From positions 1 to 63,470 of the forward strand of contig UQOG01000003.1 in assembly GCA_900542615.1 (NCBI GenBank): DNA of 63,470 nucleotides. Reading direction: 5' to 3'. Positions 45,132 to 53,891 of the stretch are shown here, piece after piece. The notes under the pieces are model-generated. The model had not been told where the DNA came from and ran no database searches. It was given only the letters and a program-made list of their open reading frames with translations. The DNA is from an uncultured Eubacteriales bacterium. Lineage in GTDB: Bacteria > Bacillota > Clostridia > Christensenellales > CAG-138. Within the stretch, counting starts at the first letter, position 1, and the number at the start of each line of letters is the position of its first letter. The position numbers and the translations under genes were made by a program.

Positions 45132-46228
45132 TTGCTCTTAGCTCCCTTTACCTCAAAGCTGGTATAATAGCCGTCCTCGCTGAACTCGTGGGTGACTTTG
45201 CTGATAAAATACTTATCCGCCGTGGATTTATCAAAGCCCTTCAGGGAGATATACCGGCCGGGGATCAGCTCCGGCAGGCCCACGCACCGGCCCTTGCCGG
45301 ATACGAAGGAATAGGCCCGCTGGTCGAAGATGGCCTGGGCCAGCTCCTTGCACTCCTCCGGGGTCTGGACGAAGAAGTTGATCTCCTTGAGCACCATGCC
45401 GCTAAACCCCCGGGCGATATCCCCGGCCTCCTTACCAGAGCCCGAGGCGCTGGTATCGGTGGCCTCCCCGGAGATGGGTTTCAGGGTCTTGGGGTCGATG
45501 CCGTAGACCACCACCTTGCCGATCTGCTTGCGCAGGGACACGGTCTTGGAGAACTGCAAAAGGCTAACCCCCAGGTTCAGCTCGATGATGGAGCTGGTCT
45601 TGCGCATCAGGGAATCGAATACGATCTCCCCGTCGATGACGGTGAAGGTCAGGTTATAGGTGCGGGCCAGGAAGCACAGGAAATGGTAATCGTCCATCTC
45701 CTCCTGGATCAGCTCCGCGTCGAAGTCCTTGATGGTGCCCACGTTGACCTTTTTGGCGTAGCCCTTGGAAACGCATTCGTTGAGGATCTCCTTTACCACG
45801 GTGGTGGTGGATTTTTCCTGCATGTATTTGCGGTCCTGGGCGTTCATAAGGTACCCTTTTGCATCGATGCCGTTTACGGTGATGCTGGGGGCGCCGTTGG
45901 CGGTATAGTTGATGGTATAGTCGTCCACAAACCCAAAGAAGATGGATTCCTTGCGCACGTAGCCGGCTTTGATCTCGATTTTGTTGCCCACCTGGATGGT
46001 ATCCAACAGGCTGTTGTTCCACTTGCTGCCCTCGTAGTCGTACTGGGACTCCAGGGTAAAGCTGCAGCCGCCCGCGCCCTCCCCGGCGTCGATGTCCACG
46101 GTGATGGAAGAAAAGTGGAACTTGGAGGTTTCCAGGGTCTTGCCGTCCACGGATACCGCAAAGGCCGGCGCGCGAAACCCGTCGTATTTATCTTCCAGGC
46201 TTTTGAATTGATAGGACCCTGTATCCAT
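45128..46228 (-). CDS. Spike hub protein, gpD/gp27-like (first half of a split spike)
   Basis: A 366-aa protein of the phage late-control gpD type, with VDIDAGEGAGGCSFTLES near residue 45, a GYVRKESIFFGFVDDYTI barrel strand near 90 and YHFLCFLARTYNLTFTVIDG near 185. It forms the trimeric hub between tube and spike. ATG 46228 has AGGAGATAC upstream. It is followed by the gp5-like gene and preceded by the LysM protein. Confidence 0.88.
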   Translation of the reverse strand: MDTGSYQFKSLEDKYDGFRAPAFAVSVDGKTLETSKFHFSSITVDIDAGEGAGGCSFTLESQYDYEGSKWNNSLLDTIQVGNKIEIKAGYVRKESIFFGFVDDYTINYTANGAPSITVNGIDAKGYLMNAQDRKYMQEKSTTTVVKEILNECVSKGYAKKVNVGTIKDFDAELIQEEMDDYHFLCFLARTYNLTFTVIDGEIVFDSLMRKTSSIIELNLGVSLLQFSKTVSLRKQIGKVVVYGIDPKTLKPISGEATDTSASGSGKEAGDIARGFSGMVLKEINFFVQTPEECKELAQAIFDQRAYSFVSGKGRCVGLPELIPGRYISLKGFDKSTADKYFISKVTHEFSEDGYYTSFEVKGAKSK

Positions 46229-46255
46229 GGGCGATGTATCTCCTAAAACGCGTCC

Positions 46256-46981
46256 TTACTTGAGGGCCGGCAGCTTGATCATGCGGCCGGTATCCAGCAA
46301 ACGGGGGTTTTCGATCTGGTTGGCGTTGGCGATGACCCGCCATTGCTCGCACTGGCCGTATTCCCGGCCGGAAAAGCTCCACAGGGCGTCCCCCTGATGC
46401 ACGGTGCGGTACTTGGCGGTATCCGGGGACTCGTTGGGCTTCATCTCGGCGATCTTGCTGGGCTTCATATATTGCTTGAAGGTCACCTGCAAGGTAGCCC
46501 GCACCGGGGTGCCCAGCTGGTTGAACATGGTGAACTTCTGGCTGCAGTTCACCAGATGCCCCTCGAATTGCAGCGAACCCCATTCGATCTTCAGCAGAGG
46601 GGGCACGTGGGTGCTTTTATCGATGATCATCAGGTCGTAGATCTTGGCGGTATATTTGCGCACGTCCATCTTGGCGGGGGCGGGGGCCAGGGCGGTGGCG
46701 TTGAGCTTGAGCACGTCCCCCACGCTGCCGCCCACCATGCTGGCGGCGTAATAGGTATCGAAAAACAATTCCATTTGCAAGGTCTCGCTGCTTCCGTGCA
46801 CAAACTGGATGCTGGGCATATTGGAAGCCAGGCCCGGGGCCTCGCTGTATTTGGCCCCCCGCTCCTGGACGTAGGACTCGGGATTGTACATCACGTAGAT
46901 CTTTTTGTTGTTGGTCTTGTTGGTGATGCACATCTTTTCCAGGGGCATGATCATATTGGGATTGGGCTTGCCGATCTGCAT
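46256..46981 (-). CDS. LysM-containing baseplate hub protein (Afp7-like, gp53-type)
   Basis: A 241-aa protein. The first ~165 residues are the conserved eCIS hub region (KIYVMYNPESYVQERGAKYS, LKIEWGSLQFEGHLVNCSQK). The C-terminal ~50 residues are a LysM domain (YRTVHQGDALWSFSGREYGQ ... NPRLLDTGRMIKLP). In particles this protein links tube and hub, and LysM is thought to bind peptidoglycan or stabilise packing. ATG 46981 has GAGGAGG. Confidence 0.92.
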   Translation of the reverse strand: MQIGKPNPNMIMPLEKMCITNKTNNKKIYVMYNPESYVQERGAKYSEAPGLASNMPSIQFVHGSSETLQMELFFDTYYAASMVGGSVGDVLKLNATALAPAPAKMDVRKYTAKIYDLMIIDKSTHVPPLLKIEWGSLQFEGHLVNCSQKFTMFNQLGTPVRATLQVTFKQYMKPSKIAEMKPNESPDTAKYRTVHQGDALWSFSGREYGQCEQWRVIANANQIENPRLLDTGRMIKLPALK

Positions 46982-47004
46982 GGGGCACCTCCTCTAGGGG
47001 TTGT

Positions 47005-49476
47005 TCATAGGCCCAGCCTGCGCTGGTCCCGTTTGAGCCGGTCCTGGATGATGGTATAGACCTGGTTGGCCATGCGCCTGATCTCCGCATCGGAAAACCG
47101 CAGCGGAGGCGTTTCCTGGGGTTCCGGCTTTTTCTTATGGGTCATACGGGCGGTGGCGCCGGTATACCCGGGGGCGGTCCAAACCATCTGGCTGGCCGGC
47201 TGGCTCTGGGGCCGCGCCGGGCTTGCGCCGGACTGCCCCTGGGCGGGCTGGCCGCCGGGCTTTGGCTGGGCCGGCTGGCTCTGCTTGGTTGGTTCAAAGC
47301 TATCCCGCAGGAAGTCCCGAGCCCACCCGGGCAAGGACTGCACGTAGGGGGATTCCGAATACCCTGCTTGGGCCGGGGCGGCTTTCTCCCCGCCCTTGGG
47401 GGCCGGGCCCATGGCCGGCTGCGCCTGCGGCCGGCTGGCCGCATAGGTGAGGGGCTGGCGCTGGAATTGGCCGCTTCCCCCCGCCGCCGGCAAGGCGGCC
47501 GCCTGGGTTTGCCCGGGCCGGAACCCGGTCATATGGCCGGGGCTCTTTACGCTGCCCAAAGGCCGGAATACCCGGTTCAACCCCTGTCCTTCCGCCGCCG
47601 GCGTTTGCCGGGAAAGGGCCTGGGCCGTCCGCTGGCCCAGGGGCTGGAAGTCCCGGTGCCAGGGCAGCTGTAGCGTCTCTTCCGCCCCGCCCTGGGGGGC
47701 AGGGCCGTACACCAGGGGCGTTCCCGTCTGCATCCCGCCTGTGGCAGCCACCGGCTGGGCCGGGGCCTGGGCCATGGGGGCGGGCTGGGCTTGGGGCTGC
47801 GCCGCCTCTGGGGAGGCTTGGCTCGCCTGAAGTGGGGATCGCTCCGCTGCTACCGCCTCTTGGACAGCCTGTTTTCCTTCCCCTTGGATGACGCGCTGCG
47901 CTTCCGATTTGGCCGTTTGCCGGGCCGCCTCCCCTGCCGCCTGGGCTTCCGCCGTCCCTTGGACTTCCCCGGCTTTGGCCAGGGGCCTTTCCGGTTCCCG
48001 AGCCGCCCTCTGCCGAAGAGCCGGCCCGGGCTCCGGGGCTTGGCCCGGCTCCGGGATGGGGGCGTATTGCAACGGCGCCTCCAGGGGGGCGAACGCCGCC
48101 TGTCCCAAAGCCCGCTGGGCCATGGCAGGCTGGTCGTCCGCGCTTCCGGGCTGGGCCTCTTCCCCGGCCGCTACCGTCTGGCCGGAGCCTGGATGGGCCG
48201 CTCCGGGGCGTTCTTCTATGTCCTGCCCCGTTGGGGGCTGCGGTTCCCTTGCTTGCTTTTGTGCGGGGGCTTTGGCCGCCGTTGCCTTTGGCCCGGCCTG
48301 AGCCCGGGATGAGGCGTCCATGGACGGCTGGCCGGCCGCTTGTGGGGTCCGGGCCTTTTTTGCCTGCCGGTCCTCCGTCCGGCTACCTCCTTCTTGGGCC
48401 GCCTGCCGGATTACCGGCTGGGCGGGAAGGACGTCCGGTTGGGTTGAAGCCGCCCCCTCCTGCCGGTGGGTCATGGCCGCCGGGCTGACAAGGCCGGCCT
48501 TCTCTTGGATGGCCGGGGCCAATCCCGTGGCCAGCGCCTCCTCCTCCGCAACCGTCTGGGAGATCGCCGAACCCGCCGCCGGCTGGAAAGCCGATTGAAC
48601 CCGCGCCTGGCCCGGGAAGGCCGCCTGCCGCAGATCCAGCGGCGCCATGTCCGGCTCCAGCTGAACCGCGGGGCCGGCAACCATGTCCGGGGGCATCGCG
48701 CCCTGCTCCAACCCCGCTTGGGGCGGGATGGCGCCCGGCTGGGCTTGGGATGCGCCGTCCGGGCCGGTCTGGGCCGCCTGGGCCGGGGCGATCGGAGTCC
48801 TATTCCCTTGGCCCCTGCCCGCCTGCGCCGAAACGGCCTGGGCGTCGCCGGCCCGGGCTGGCGGCGCCTTGGGGGCTGCCGCCCGGGCCGGGGGAAACGC
48901 CTGCCGCTCCAGCGGGGCGCGGGTGGAAGCGGTCAGGCCCGCTTCCTGGTTCCGGCGCAACACCTGGGCATAGCGCAGCTGGGCCGGTTCCGGGGCCTTT
49001 TGCCGGGCCGCAGCCACCTCCGCCATGGCCTTGGCCTGGGCCACCGGGCCCTGCAAAAATACCTCCCGCCGCGCCAGGGCGGCGCGCACGCTGGTATGGT
49101 AAAAATTCTGGATGGTGGGCGCGGCTTGGCGGATGACGCTGCGTTCCAGGGTGAACCGCTCCCGCAGGATGCGCTCCACCAGCCGCTCCGTCATGCTCTC
49201 CACGACCCTTTCCCCGGGTTCTTCCTGCTTTGCCTTGGATTGCTTTTCCGCCGGCAGGGTCAGGTGCAGATCCACCTGTACGTTGGGAACCGGGGCTGCG
49301 CCCTGGTCCTCCTCCGGGGCATATATGAGATGCAGGGGCGTATACAGGCCGGTAGCGGTATTGTTCCGCTCCAAAATGGCCTGGGCGAACGCCAGGGATG
49401 CAAAGGGGGATGCCGCCAGCGCCTCACGCTGGGGCAATACCGCCATATCCCGTTTGCATAGCCCGATGTTCTCCAT
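47005..49476 (-). CDS. Pro/Ala/Gln-rich 823-aa protein, tape-measure candidate
   Basis: The N-terminal ~140 residues are folded-looking (MAVLPQREALAASPFASLAF, a helix with RLVERILRERFTLERSVI). Residues ~160-780 are low complexity, rich in Ala, Gln, Pro and Gly with many short repeats. The C-terminus (about 790-823) is a charged helix, DAEIRRMANQVYTIIQDRLK. It sits between the third tube gene and the LysM gene, where contractile systems commonly encode the length-setting tape measure. No membrane segments are present. The extended composition is unusual for phage tape measures, which are helical, so a tube-lumen cargo or scaffold is the alternative. I recognise no family. Confidence 0.5.
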   Translation of the reverse strand: MENIGLCKRDMAVLPQREALAASPFASLAFAQAILERNNTATGLYTPLHLIYAPEEDQGAAPVPNVQVDLHLTLPAEKQSKAKQEEPGERVVESMTERLVERILRERFTLERSVIRQAAPTIQNFYHTSVRAALARREVFLQGPVAQAKAMAEVAAARQKAPEPAQLRYAQVLRRNQEAGLTASTRAPLERQAFPPARAAAPKAPPARAGDAQAVSAQAGRGQGNRTPIAPAQAAQTGPDGASQAQPGAIPPQAGLEQGAMPPDMVAGPAVQLEPDMAPLDLRQAAFPGQARVQSAFQPAAGSAISQTVAEEEALATGLAPAIQEKAGLVSPAAMTHRQEGAASTQPDVLPAQPVIRQAAQEGGSRTEDRQAKKARTPQAAGQPSMDASSRAQAGPKATAAKAPAQKQAREPQPPTGQDIEERPGAAHPGSGQTVAAGEEAQPGSADDQPAMAQRALGQAAFAPLEAPLQYAPIPEPGQAPEPGPALRQRAAREPERPLAKAGEVQGTAEAQAAGEAARQTAKSEAQRVIQGEGKQAVQEAVAAERSPLQASQASPEAAQPQAQPAPMAQAPAQPVAATGGMQTGTPLVYGPAPQGGAEETLQLPWHRDFQPLGQRTAQALSRQTPAAEGQGLNRVFRPLGSVKSPGHMTGFRPGQTQAAALPAAGGSGQFQRQPLTYAASRPQAQPAMGPAPKGGEKAAPAQAGYSESPYVQSLPGWARDFLRDSFEPTKQSQPAQPKPGGQPAQGQSGASPARPQSQPASQMVWTAPGYTGATARMTHKKKPEPQETPPLRFSDAEIRRMANQVYTIIQDRLKRDQRRLGL

Positions 49477-49504
49477 GGGTACGCCGCCTTCCTTTCTTGC
49501 GCGT

Positions 49505-49927
49505 TTAGATGCAGCCGTTGTACTGCAATTCGATCCGGTTTACCGCCAGCTCCGGCTGGGTGCTGTTGAGGCTGGGCCCCACATATTTGGACAGCAGGGC
49601 GTCGTTGATCATCCAGGTGCGCTTGGTGGCCCCGGTATGATCCTTCAGGGTGATGATGCCGTTGATGGGCATACGCATTCCCAGGTTCATCAGGTGCATC
49701 CAGGCCTCAAACCCGTCGATCATGGTCACCGTCCCCTGCTCCAGCACCAGGGTCTGGGGGACGATATTCTTAAAAAACTGCCGGGGGTAAGGACAGCCGC
49801 CCTCGTTATAGGTTTCGTATTCAAATTCCATGGCCAGGCCGCTCACCGATGTGAACCGCCCGCTCAGGCCCAACGCCGGCGCCCCGAACATCACTTCAAA
49901 ATAGGTATTTGCCACATAATCCGACAT
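49505..49927 (-). CDS. Inner tube protein 3 (T4 gp19-like)
   Basis: A 140-aa tube protein. It has the gp19-like opening NTYFEVMFGAPALGLSGRFTSV and the conserved PQTLVLEQGTVTM and ITLKDHTGATKRTW strands. It is shorter than tubes 1 and 2, and its position nearest the hub genes suggests a specialised initiating ring that contacts the baseplate, as Afp5 does. The start at 49927 has AAGGAG. Confidence 0.9.
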   Translation of the reverse strand: MSDYVANTYFEVMFGAPALGLSGRFTSVSGLAMEFEYETYNEGGCPYPRQFFKNIVPQTLVLEQGTVTMIDGFEAWMHLMNLGMRMPINGIITLKDHTGATKRTWMINDALLSKYVGPSLNSTQPELAVNRIELQYNGCI

Positions 49928-49955
49928 CGCTATGGCTCCTTGGTCCTTTCTTCCA

Positions 49956-50435
49956 TCAGGCCGGCGGGTTGGCCACCCGCTTGAACCCGGTGATGGAAAA
50001 TTCGATGGTTTCGGTCAACACGGCGCTCTGGCTGCTATCCATGGGCGCCAGGGTATAGGAAACCGGCATGGCGTTGATCAGCGACCAGATCACCCCCCGC
50101 TTCCCCTTCCCGTCCACGGCCACCACGTTGATGGTGCGGCGCAGGGACGCCCCGGTAGGCGGCGCGCTTTCCGAGGGGGCGCAGGCCAAGATCCAGTCGA
50201 AAAACTCATTGTCCCCGATCACCCCCTTGGTGAGGGTCACGTTTTCAAAGGAGGTGATAGAGGGGATCTTCTCGGTGACCCCCCGTTCCTCGGAGCCCCA
50301 GCGGGTCTCCACCACGTGGGTCTGCATCCGGATGCCGGAAAACTGGGCAAAGGCCGCCACCACCGTGGGCCCGGCCCCTTCCACCTCCACCAGGAAGCGA
50401 AACGCGTTGAAGGGCTCGTTATAGATAACGGACAT
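49956..50435 (-). CDS. Inner tube protein 2 (T4 gp19-like)
   Basis: A 159-aa tube protein with FRFLVEVEGAGPTVVAAF, then SITSFENVTLTKGVIGDNEF and VWSLINAMPVSYTL-type strands (IWSLINAMPVSYTL). It shares the overall plan of tube 1 and the same length. It follows the DUF6760-like small gene by 25 bp and has AAAGGAGG. Probably a baseplate-proximal ring rather than the main tube. Confidence 0.9.
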   Translation of the reverse strand: MSVIYNEPFNAFRFLVEVEGAGPTVVAAFAQFSGIRMQTHVVETRWGSEERGVTEKIPSITSFENVTLTKGVIGDNEFFDWILACAPSESAPPTGASLRRTINVVAVDGKGKRGVIWSLINAMPVSYTLAPMDSSQSAVLTETIEFSITGFKRVANPPA

Positions 50436-50460
50436 AGGCCCTCCTTTCTATAAAATGGCG

Positions 50461-50640
50461 TCAGCGGAATTCGATGGGCCGCTGTTGGTCTTTGCCGCTT
50501 AGGTTCTGGTTGATGCCGGAAACCTCCGCGCACCAGCGCCGCCGTTCCCGGTGATCCAGATTCATCAGCTCTTCCCTGGGCCAATGGAGATAATATCCCA
50601 AAAAGGCCATTTCCTCATAGAGCCGGTCCTGGGGATACAG
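50461..50640 (-). CDS. Small DUF6760-like eCIS protein with non-ATG start
   Basis: A 59-aa protein read from CTG at 50640: YPQDRLYEEMAFLGYYLHW then PREELMNLDHRERRRWCAEV, ending RPIEFR. From memory this is the DUF6760 pattern found between tube and baseplate-chaperone genes of eCIS loci. The family's conserved YPxDRLYEE lies upstream of the first ATG (50610), so the ATG cannot be the start. CTG at 50640 or 50646 is likely, translated by coupling to the overlapping upstream gene (stop at 50649). A caller restricted to ATG/GTG/TTG would miss or truncate it. Confidence 0.7.
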   Translation of the reverse strand: MYPQDRLYEEMAFLGYYLHWPREELMNLDHRERRRWCAEVSGINQNLSGKDQQRPIEFR

Positions 50641-50648
50641 GGCCAGCT

Positions 50649-51008
50649 CTAATCCAATAAAAAATCCAGGGGCACCTCAAAGCTTTGGCCGCAATGGGGG
50701 CAGGCCACCTTATAGGAGGGGGTGTCCGCCATATTGATCCGCTGATACAGGTCCTGCAAATAGGCCAAGTCCATGGTGAACAGGCCCTCGATGACCCGGG
50801 TATTGATATTGGGCAGGGTGCCCAGCTTGGTGATGACCCGGGAGAGCAGGATGATGGAAAGATAGCCGGGGTTCTGCTGCACCTTGGGGTCCCGCATGGG
50901 CAATATCTCATCCGCCGCCGTGGCCAGGCGCATCACACCTTTGCGGTGCAGATCCCCGTTGGCGTCCACATAACCCTTTGGCAGTTCAAATTCAAATTCC
51001 GTTTGCAT
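50649..51008 (-). CDS. T4-type baseplate hub assembly chaperone-like protein
   Basis: A 119-aa protein with FELPKGYVDANGDLHRKGVM near the N-terminus, then LSIILLSRVITKLG and NTRVIEGLFTMDLAYLQDLY. This is the pattern of the T4 baseplate/assembly-chaperone family seen in eCIS. The C-terminus CPHCGQSFEVPLDF contains a zinc-ribbon-like CxxC. It probably assists hub or tube assembly and is absent from the finished particle. ATG 51008 has ATGGAGG. It overlaps the DUF6760-like gene when that is read from 50646. Confidence 0.75.
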   Translation of the reverse strand: MQTEFEFELPKGYVDANGDLHRKGVMRLATAADEILPMRDPKVQQNPGYLSIILLSRVITKLGTLPNINTRVIEGLFTMDLAYLQDLYQRINMADTPSYKVACPHCGQSFEVPLDFLLD

Positions 51009-51039
51009 GGGTTGCCTCCATCATGCCGCGCGGGCCCCG

Positions 51040-51095
51040 GCGGGCGCCGCCGGGGGGCAAAGCCCCCGGCTTTGCGGCGCGCGCCGGGCGCGCAA
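51040..51095 (-). promoter_or_regulatory. G+C-rich intercistronic hairpin after the sheath and main tube genes
   Basis: Between tube 1 and the chaperone gene lies a dense set of self-complementary G+C blocks, including CCGGGGGG and CCCCCGG around a 4-5 base loop (51050-51069) and longer flanking pairings. There is no T-run on the minus strand, so it is not a classic terminator. It could slow transcription or protect upstream mRNA ends, favouring sheath and tube over baseplate parts. Confidence 0.5.
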
Positions 51096-51107
51096 GGTCA
51101 TAGGGTA

Positions 51108-51587
51108 TTAGTTGGGAGAGGGCTCGCCGGCAGGGCTGCCGGGGGTATGCTCCAGGCCCTCGTGGCACAGCTCCAGGGAATGGATGGCCACCTCGCCGCC
51201 CATACCGGACAGATCCGGCACCGTGTAGCTCACCGGCCAGGCGTTGATCAGGCTCCAGGAGGGGCCCGGGTTGCCCGCATCGTCGATGAGGGTGATGGTC
51301 ACGTTATGCCGCTCCAAGCCGGTGGGGTTGGCGGTGTTGGTGGGAGCTACGGAATAGACCCAGGTGAGGAAATCCGTATCGTCGCTCACGCCCCAGCGCA
51401 GGGTCACGTTGCCAAACTTGGTCAGGCCCGGCAGCTTGCGGGGGGTATTGCGCAGATCGTCGCCTTCCCGGTATTCGATGGCGTCCACGGAGGAGCTCAT
51501 GCCGGATACTTCAGAGAAGCCTGCCCGGCTGATGCCGTCGATCTCCACCTGGTAGCGAAATACTCTGTAGGGATAATTGATTGCCAT
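51108..51587 (-). CDS. Main inner tube protein (Afp1-like)
   Basis: A 159-aa tube protein directly after the sheath gene, the place of the main tube subunit. It has YRVFRYQVEIDGISRAGFSEV, DAIEYREGDD and a LPGLTKFGNVTLRWG core, then SWSLINAWPVSYTVPDLS. The C-terminal Pro/Gly/Glu tail is short. It stacks as hexamers to form the tube inside the sheath. ATG 51587 has AAAGGACG. Confidence 0.92.
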   Translation of the reverse strand: MAINYPYRVFRYQVEIDGISRAGFSEVSGMSSSVDAIEYREGDDLRNTPRKLPGLTKFGNVTLRWGVSDDTDFLTWVYSVAPTNTANPTGLERHNVTITLIDDAGNPGPSWSLINAWPVSYTVPDLSGMGGEVAIHSLELCHEGLEHTPGSPAGEPSPN

Positions 51588-51621
51588 AGTATTCTCGTCC
51601 TTTCGTCAGCGTTGGTCTGCC

Positions 51622-53373
51622 TTAGCCTTCCGACTCGGAGGAGGCGGTGTGCTGGGTGATCCGGAAGATCACGAACTCGGCGGGCTTCACGGCAGCGATA
51701 CCGATGTTGCAGATCAACCGGCCGTTGTCGATATCATCCTGGGTCATGGTGGTGGGTCCGCACTCTACGAAATAGGCCTCAGAGGGGGTGGAGCCGGCCA
51801 GGGCGCCGGAACGCCAGCAGGTGGCCAGGAACATTTCGATGGTACGGGTCACCCGGCCCCAAAGCACTTCGCTGTTGGGCTCGAATACCACCCAGTTGGT
51901 GTTGGCCTTGATGGACTCCTCGATGTAGATGTACAACCGCCGTACGTTCACATACTTCCACAGGCCGTTGGAGCTCATGGTCCTGGCGCCCCATACCCGG
52001 ATGCCCCGGCCCGTAAAGGCGCGGATCAGGTTGACGCCCTTGGGGTTGAGGATATCCTGCTCGCCCTCGTTGTAGTTGCAGCTCAGGCCCGTGCAGCCCC
52101 GGACGATCTCATTGGCAGGGGCCTTATGCACGCCCCGCTCGTTGTCGGTGCGGGCATAGATGCCGGCCATGGCGCCGGAGGGCGGGAAGTAGGCGCTGCG
52201 CTTGGCCAGGGGGTCGAACATCTCCAGCCAGGGATGATACATGGCAGCGTAGGTGGTGTCGTACATATCCCGGAATTCCGCCACATCGTTGGTCTTTTTC
52301 CGGTCGATGGGCACATCCAGAATGGCGAAGCAGGACTTGCAGTTTTCGCAATGGGCGATCAGGGCAGCCTGTACCTCGGGGGCGGTGACGCCGGGGATGG
52401 CCATGATGGACACATCCACGTTCTCCAGGAAGGCAGCCAGGCCGCTGCGCTTGCCGGGGCCGTTATCCGCGCCCATGTAGACGCTGGGGTTCACGTTGGC
52501 GACCTTGCCGTCGCTGCCGCCCGCCAGGGCGATCACAGCGGCGCCGCCCACCAGCTCGATGGGGGTCGCGCCGGCCTTGGCGGGCGCGGGGGCCTTCTCG
52601 TCCTTGCCCTCCTTGGGGGCGGCGGGGGCCTTGGCTTCCGTTACGGCGACGGTCACCAGGTCGGACTTGCGGGTCCGGGCGCTGACGAAGTTGCCGGCTT
52701 CGGGGCAGAGGGATACGTTGGCGTAGGTCTCCACCACGTCGTCCAGCTTCACGGTCAGGGTCAGCTCGCAGGTCTTGATGTACTTGGGGGTGCCGATCTT
52801 TTCATCCGCCACGTTCAGGGTGCAGGGCGCATCCAGGGTAACGATGTTGTCCAGGCTGGAAACGATGGTGGCATAGGCCTTGGCCTTGCCGTCGAACAGC
52901 TCCACCACGTCCCCCTGGTTGAAGCCATCGGCATTCTTCAGCTTCAGGTCCGCGCCGTTCACGGCGATAACCTGGGTCTTGGCCTTGGAGGAGGCCTCCA
53001 CGGTTACGCGGATCTTGTTGCCCCATTCGCCGGGGTTAGCCGCCTCGATCTGCAGCACGCCGGCCGTTGCCTTGGCCGCCGCAGCGCCCTCGGCCGCCAC
53101 GCGCATGATATACGCGCGGGATCCGCCATTGATGAAGAACTGCTCCACCGCATAGGGCAGGAACCGGGCTTCGCCAAACTTGGCCTCGCTCAGATACCCG
53201 CCAAAGGCCCGCTTATAATCGGCAAAGCTGGTGACCAGCTGGGGCTTGCCCACCACCGGTCCCCTCTGCGCCAGGCCGATAAAGCCTGCGGTGCTGGTGC
53301 TGACGCCCTGCATGGGCACCGCACCGGAATCGTATTCTTCCACATACACGCCCGGGGATAAGTATTCTGCCAT
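51622..53373 (-). CDS. Contractile sheath protein
   Basis: A 583-aa sheath subunit. The opening MAEYLSPGVYVEEYDSGAVP and GVSTSTAGFIGLAQRGP are the classic contractile-sheath start. The C-terminus TIEMFLATCWRSGALAGS, then IGIAAVKPAEFVIFRI, is the conserved handshake region. An insertion near 235-275 is Ala/Lys-rich (KAPAAPKEGKDEKAPAPAK), a surface loop. Only one sheath gene is present, whereas Afp has three. It provides the contraction stroke. The start at 53373 has a weak site. Confidence 0.95.
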   Translation of the reverse strand: MAEYLSPGVYVEEYDSGAVPMQGVSTSTAGFIGLAQRGPVVGKPQLVTSFADYKRAFGGYLSEAKFGEARFLPYAVEQFFINGGSRAYIMRVAAEGAAAAKATAGVLQIEAANPGEWGNKIRVTVEASSKAKTQVIAVNGADLKLKNADGFNQGDVVELFDGKAKAYATIVSSLDNIVTLDAPCTLNVADEKIGTPKYIKTCELTLTVKLDDVVETYANVSLCPEAGNFVSARTRKSDLVTVAVTEAKAPAAPKEGKDEKAPAPAKAGATPIELVGGAAVIALAGGSDGKVANVNPSVYMGADNGPGKRSGLAAFLENVDVSIMAIPGVTAPEVQAALIAHCENCKSCFAILDVPIDRKKTNDVAEFRDMYDTTYAAMYHPWLEMFDPLAKRSAYFPPSGAMAGIYARTDNERGVHKAPANEIVRGCTGLSCNYNEGEQDILNPKGVNLIRAFTGRGIRVWGARTMSSNGLWKYVNVRRLYIYIEESIKANTNWVVFEPNSEVLWGRVTRTIEMFLATCWRSGALAGSTPSEAYFVECGPTTMTQDDIDNGRLICNIGIAAVKPAEFVIFRITQHTASSESEG

Positions 53374-53459
53374 CCCTTTGTGTGCTCCGCGCCCACTTGG
53401 AGCTTACGCGGAGCATTCCTCCTTTCTTTTTCTGGGTTTTCCGTTGATTTTTTGTATCC

Positions 53460-53891
53460 TCAATGTTGGAATACACCTGATTGTTTGGCGCAGGCCTCCA
53501 TTTGGGTCCAGAAGTGTTTCATCACCCCTGCGCTGTACTCCAACGCCCGGGTGATGGATTCCTGGGCGCTGTAAGCGTCGAACAGATCCGCGCTGACCCG
53601 CAGCACGATCCGCTCCCCCGAAAGGAATAGCCCGCCCCTTGTGAGGGCGGCGTTGACCTGGTTCACCTGGTGCAACGCCCGTCCCTTGTCCGCCACGGGA
53701 AACGGGTATACGCCATAGATCATAACCGTCTGCGGCGCATACCGGCAAACGGTCTCCCACCTGCGGCTCCCATCCTCAAACACGAACCGCACGCCGTCCT
53801 TTTCCCCGCGGTACGGAATGCCGTTGTAGGCGAGCGCCTCCAAAAGGGCTGCCGCGGGATCCACTCGCTCGTCAGGAAGATAGCCGGCCAT
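53460..53891 (-). CDS. YbjN-like small protein
   Basis: A 143-aa protein. The beta-alpha pattern (ALLEALAYNGIPYRGEKDGV, then ADLFDAYSAQESITRALEYS) resembles YbjN-type or type III secretion chaperone-like folds. Such folds often act as chaperones, which would suit cargo or sheath handling here. The start ATG 53891 (AGGAGGCG) lies 20 bp inside the previous gene. It precedes the sheath gene by 86 bp. The fold call is from pattern only. Confidence 0.5.
   Translation of the reverse strand: MAGYLPDERVDPAAALLEALAYNGIPYRGEKDGVRFVFEDGSRRWETVCRYAPQTVMIYGVYPFPVADKGRALHQVNQVNAALTRGGLFLSGERIVLRVSADLFDAYSAQESITRALEYSAGVMKHFWTQMEACAKQSGVFQH

Noticed and set aside
51040..51095. Rho-independent terminator between tube and chaperone genes
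   Set aside because: Strong stem but no T-run on the coding strand, and the downstream genes have no other visible promoter.
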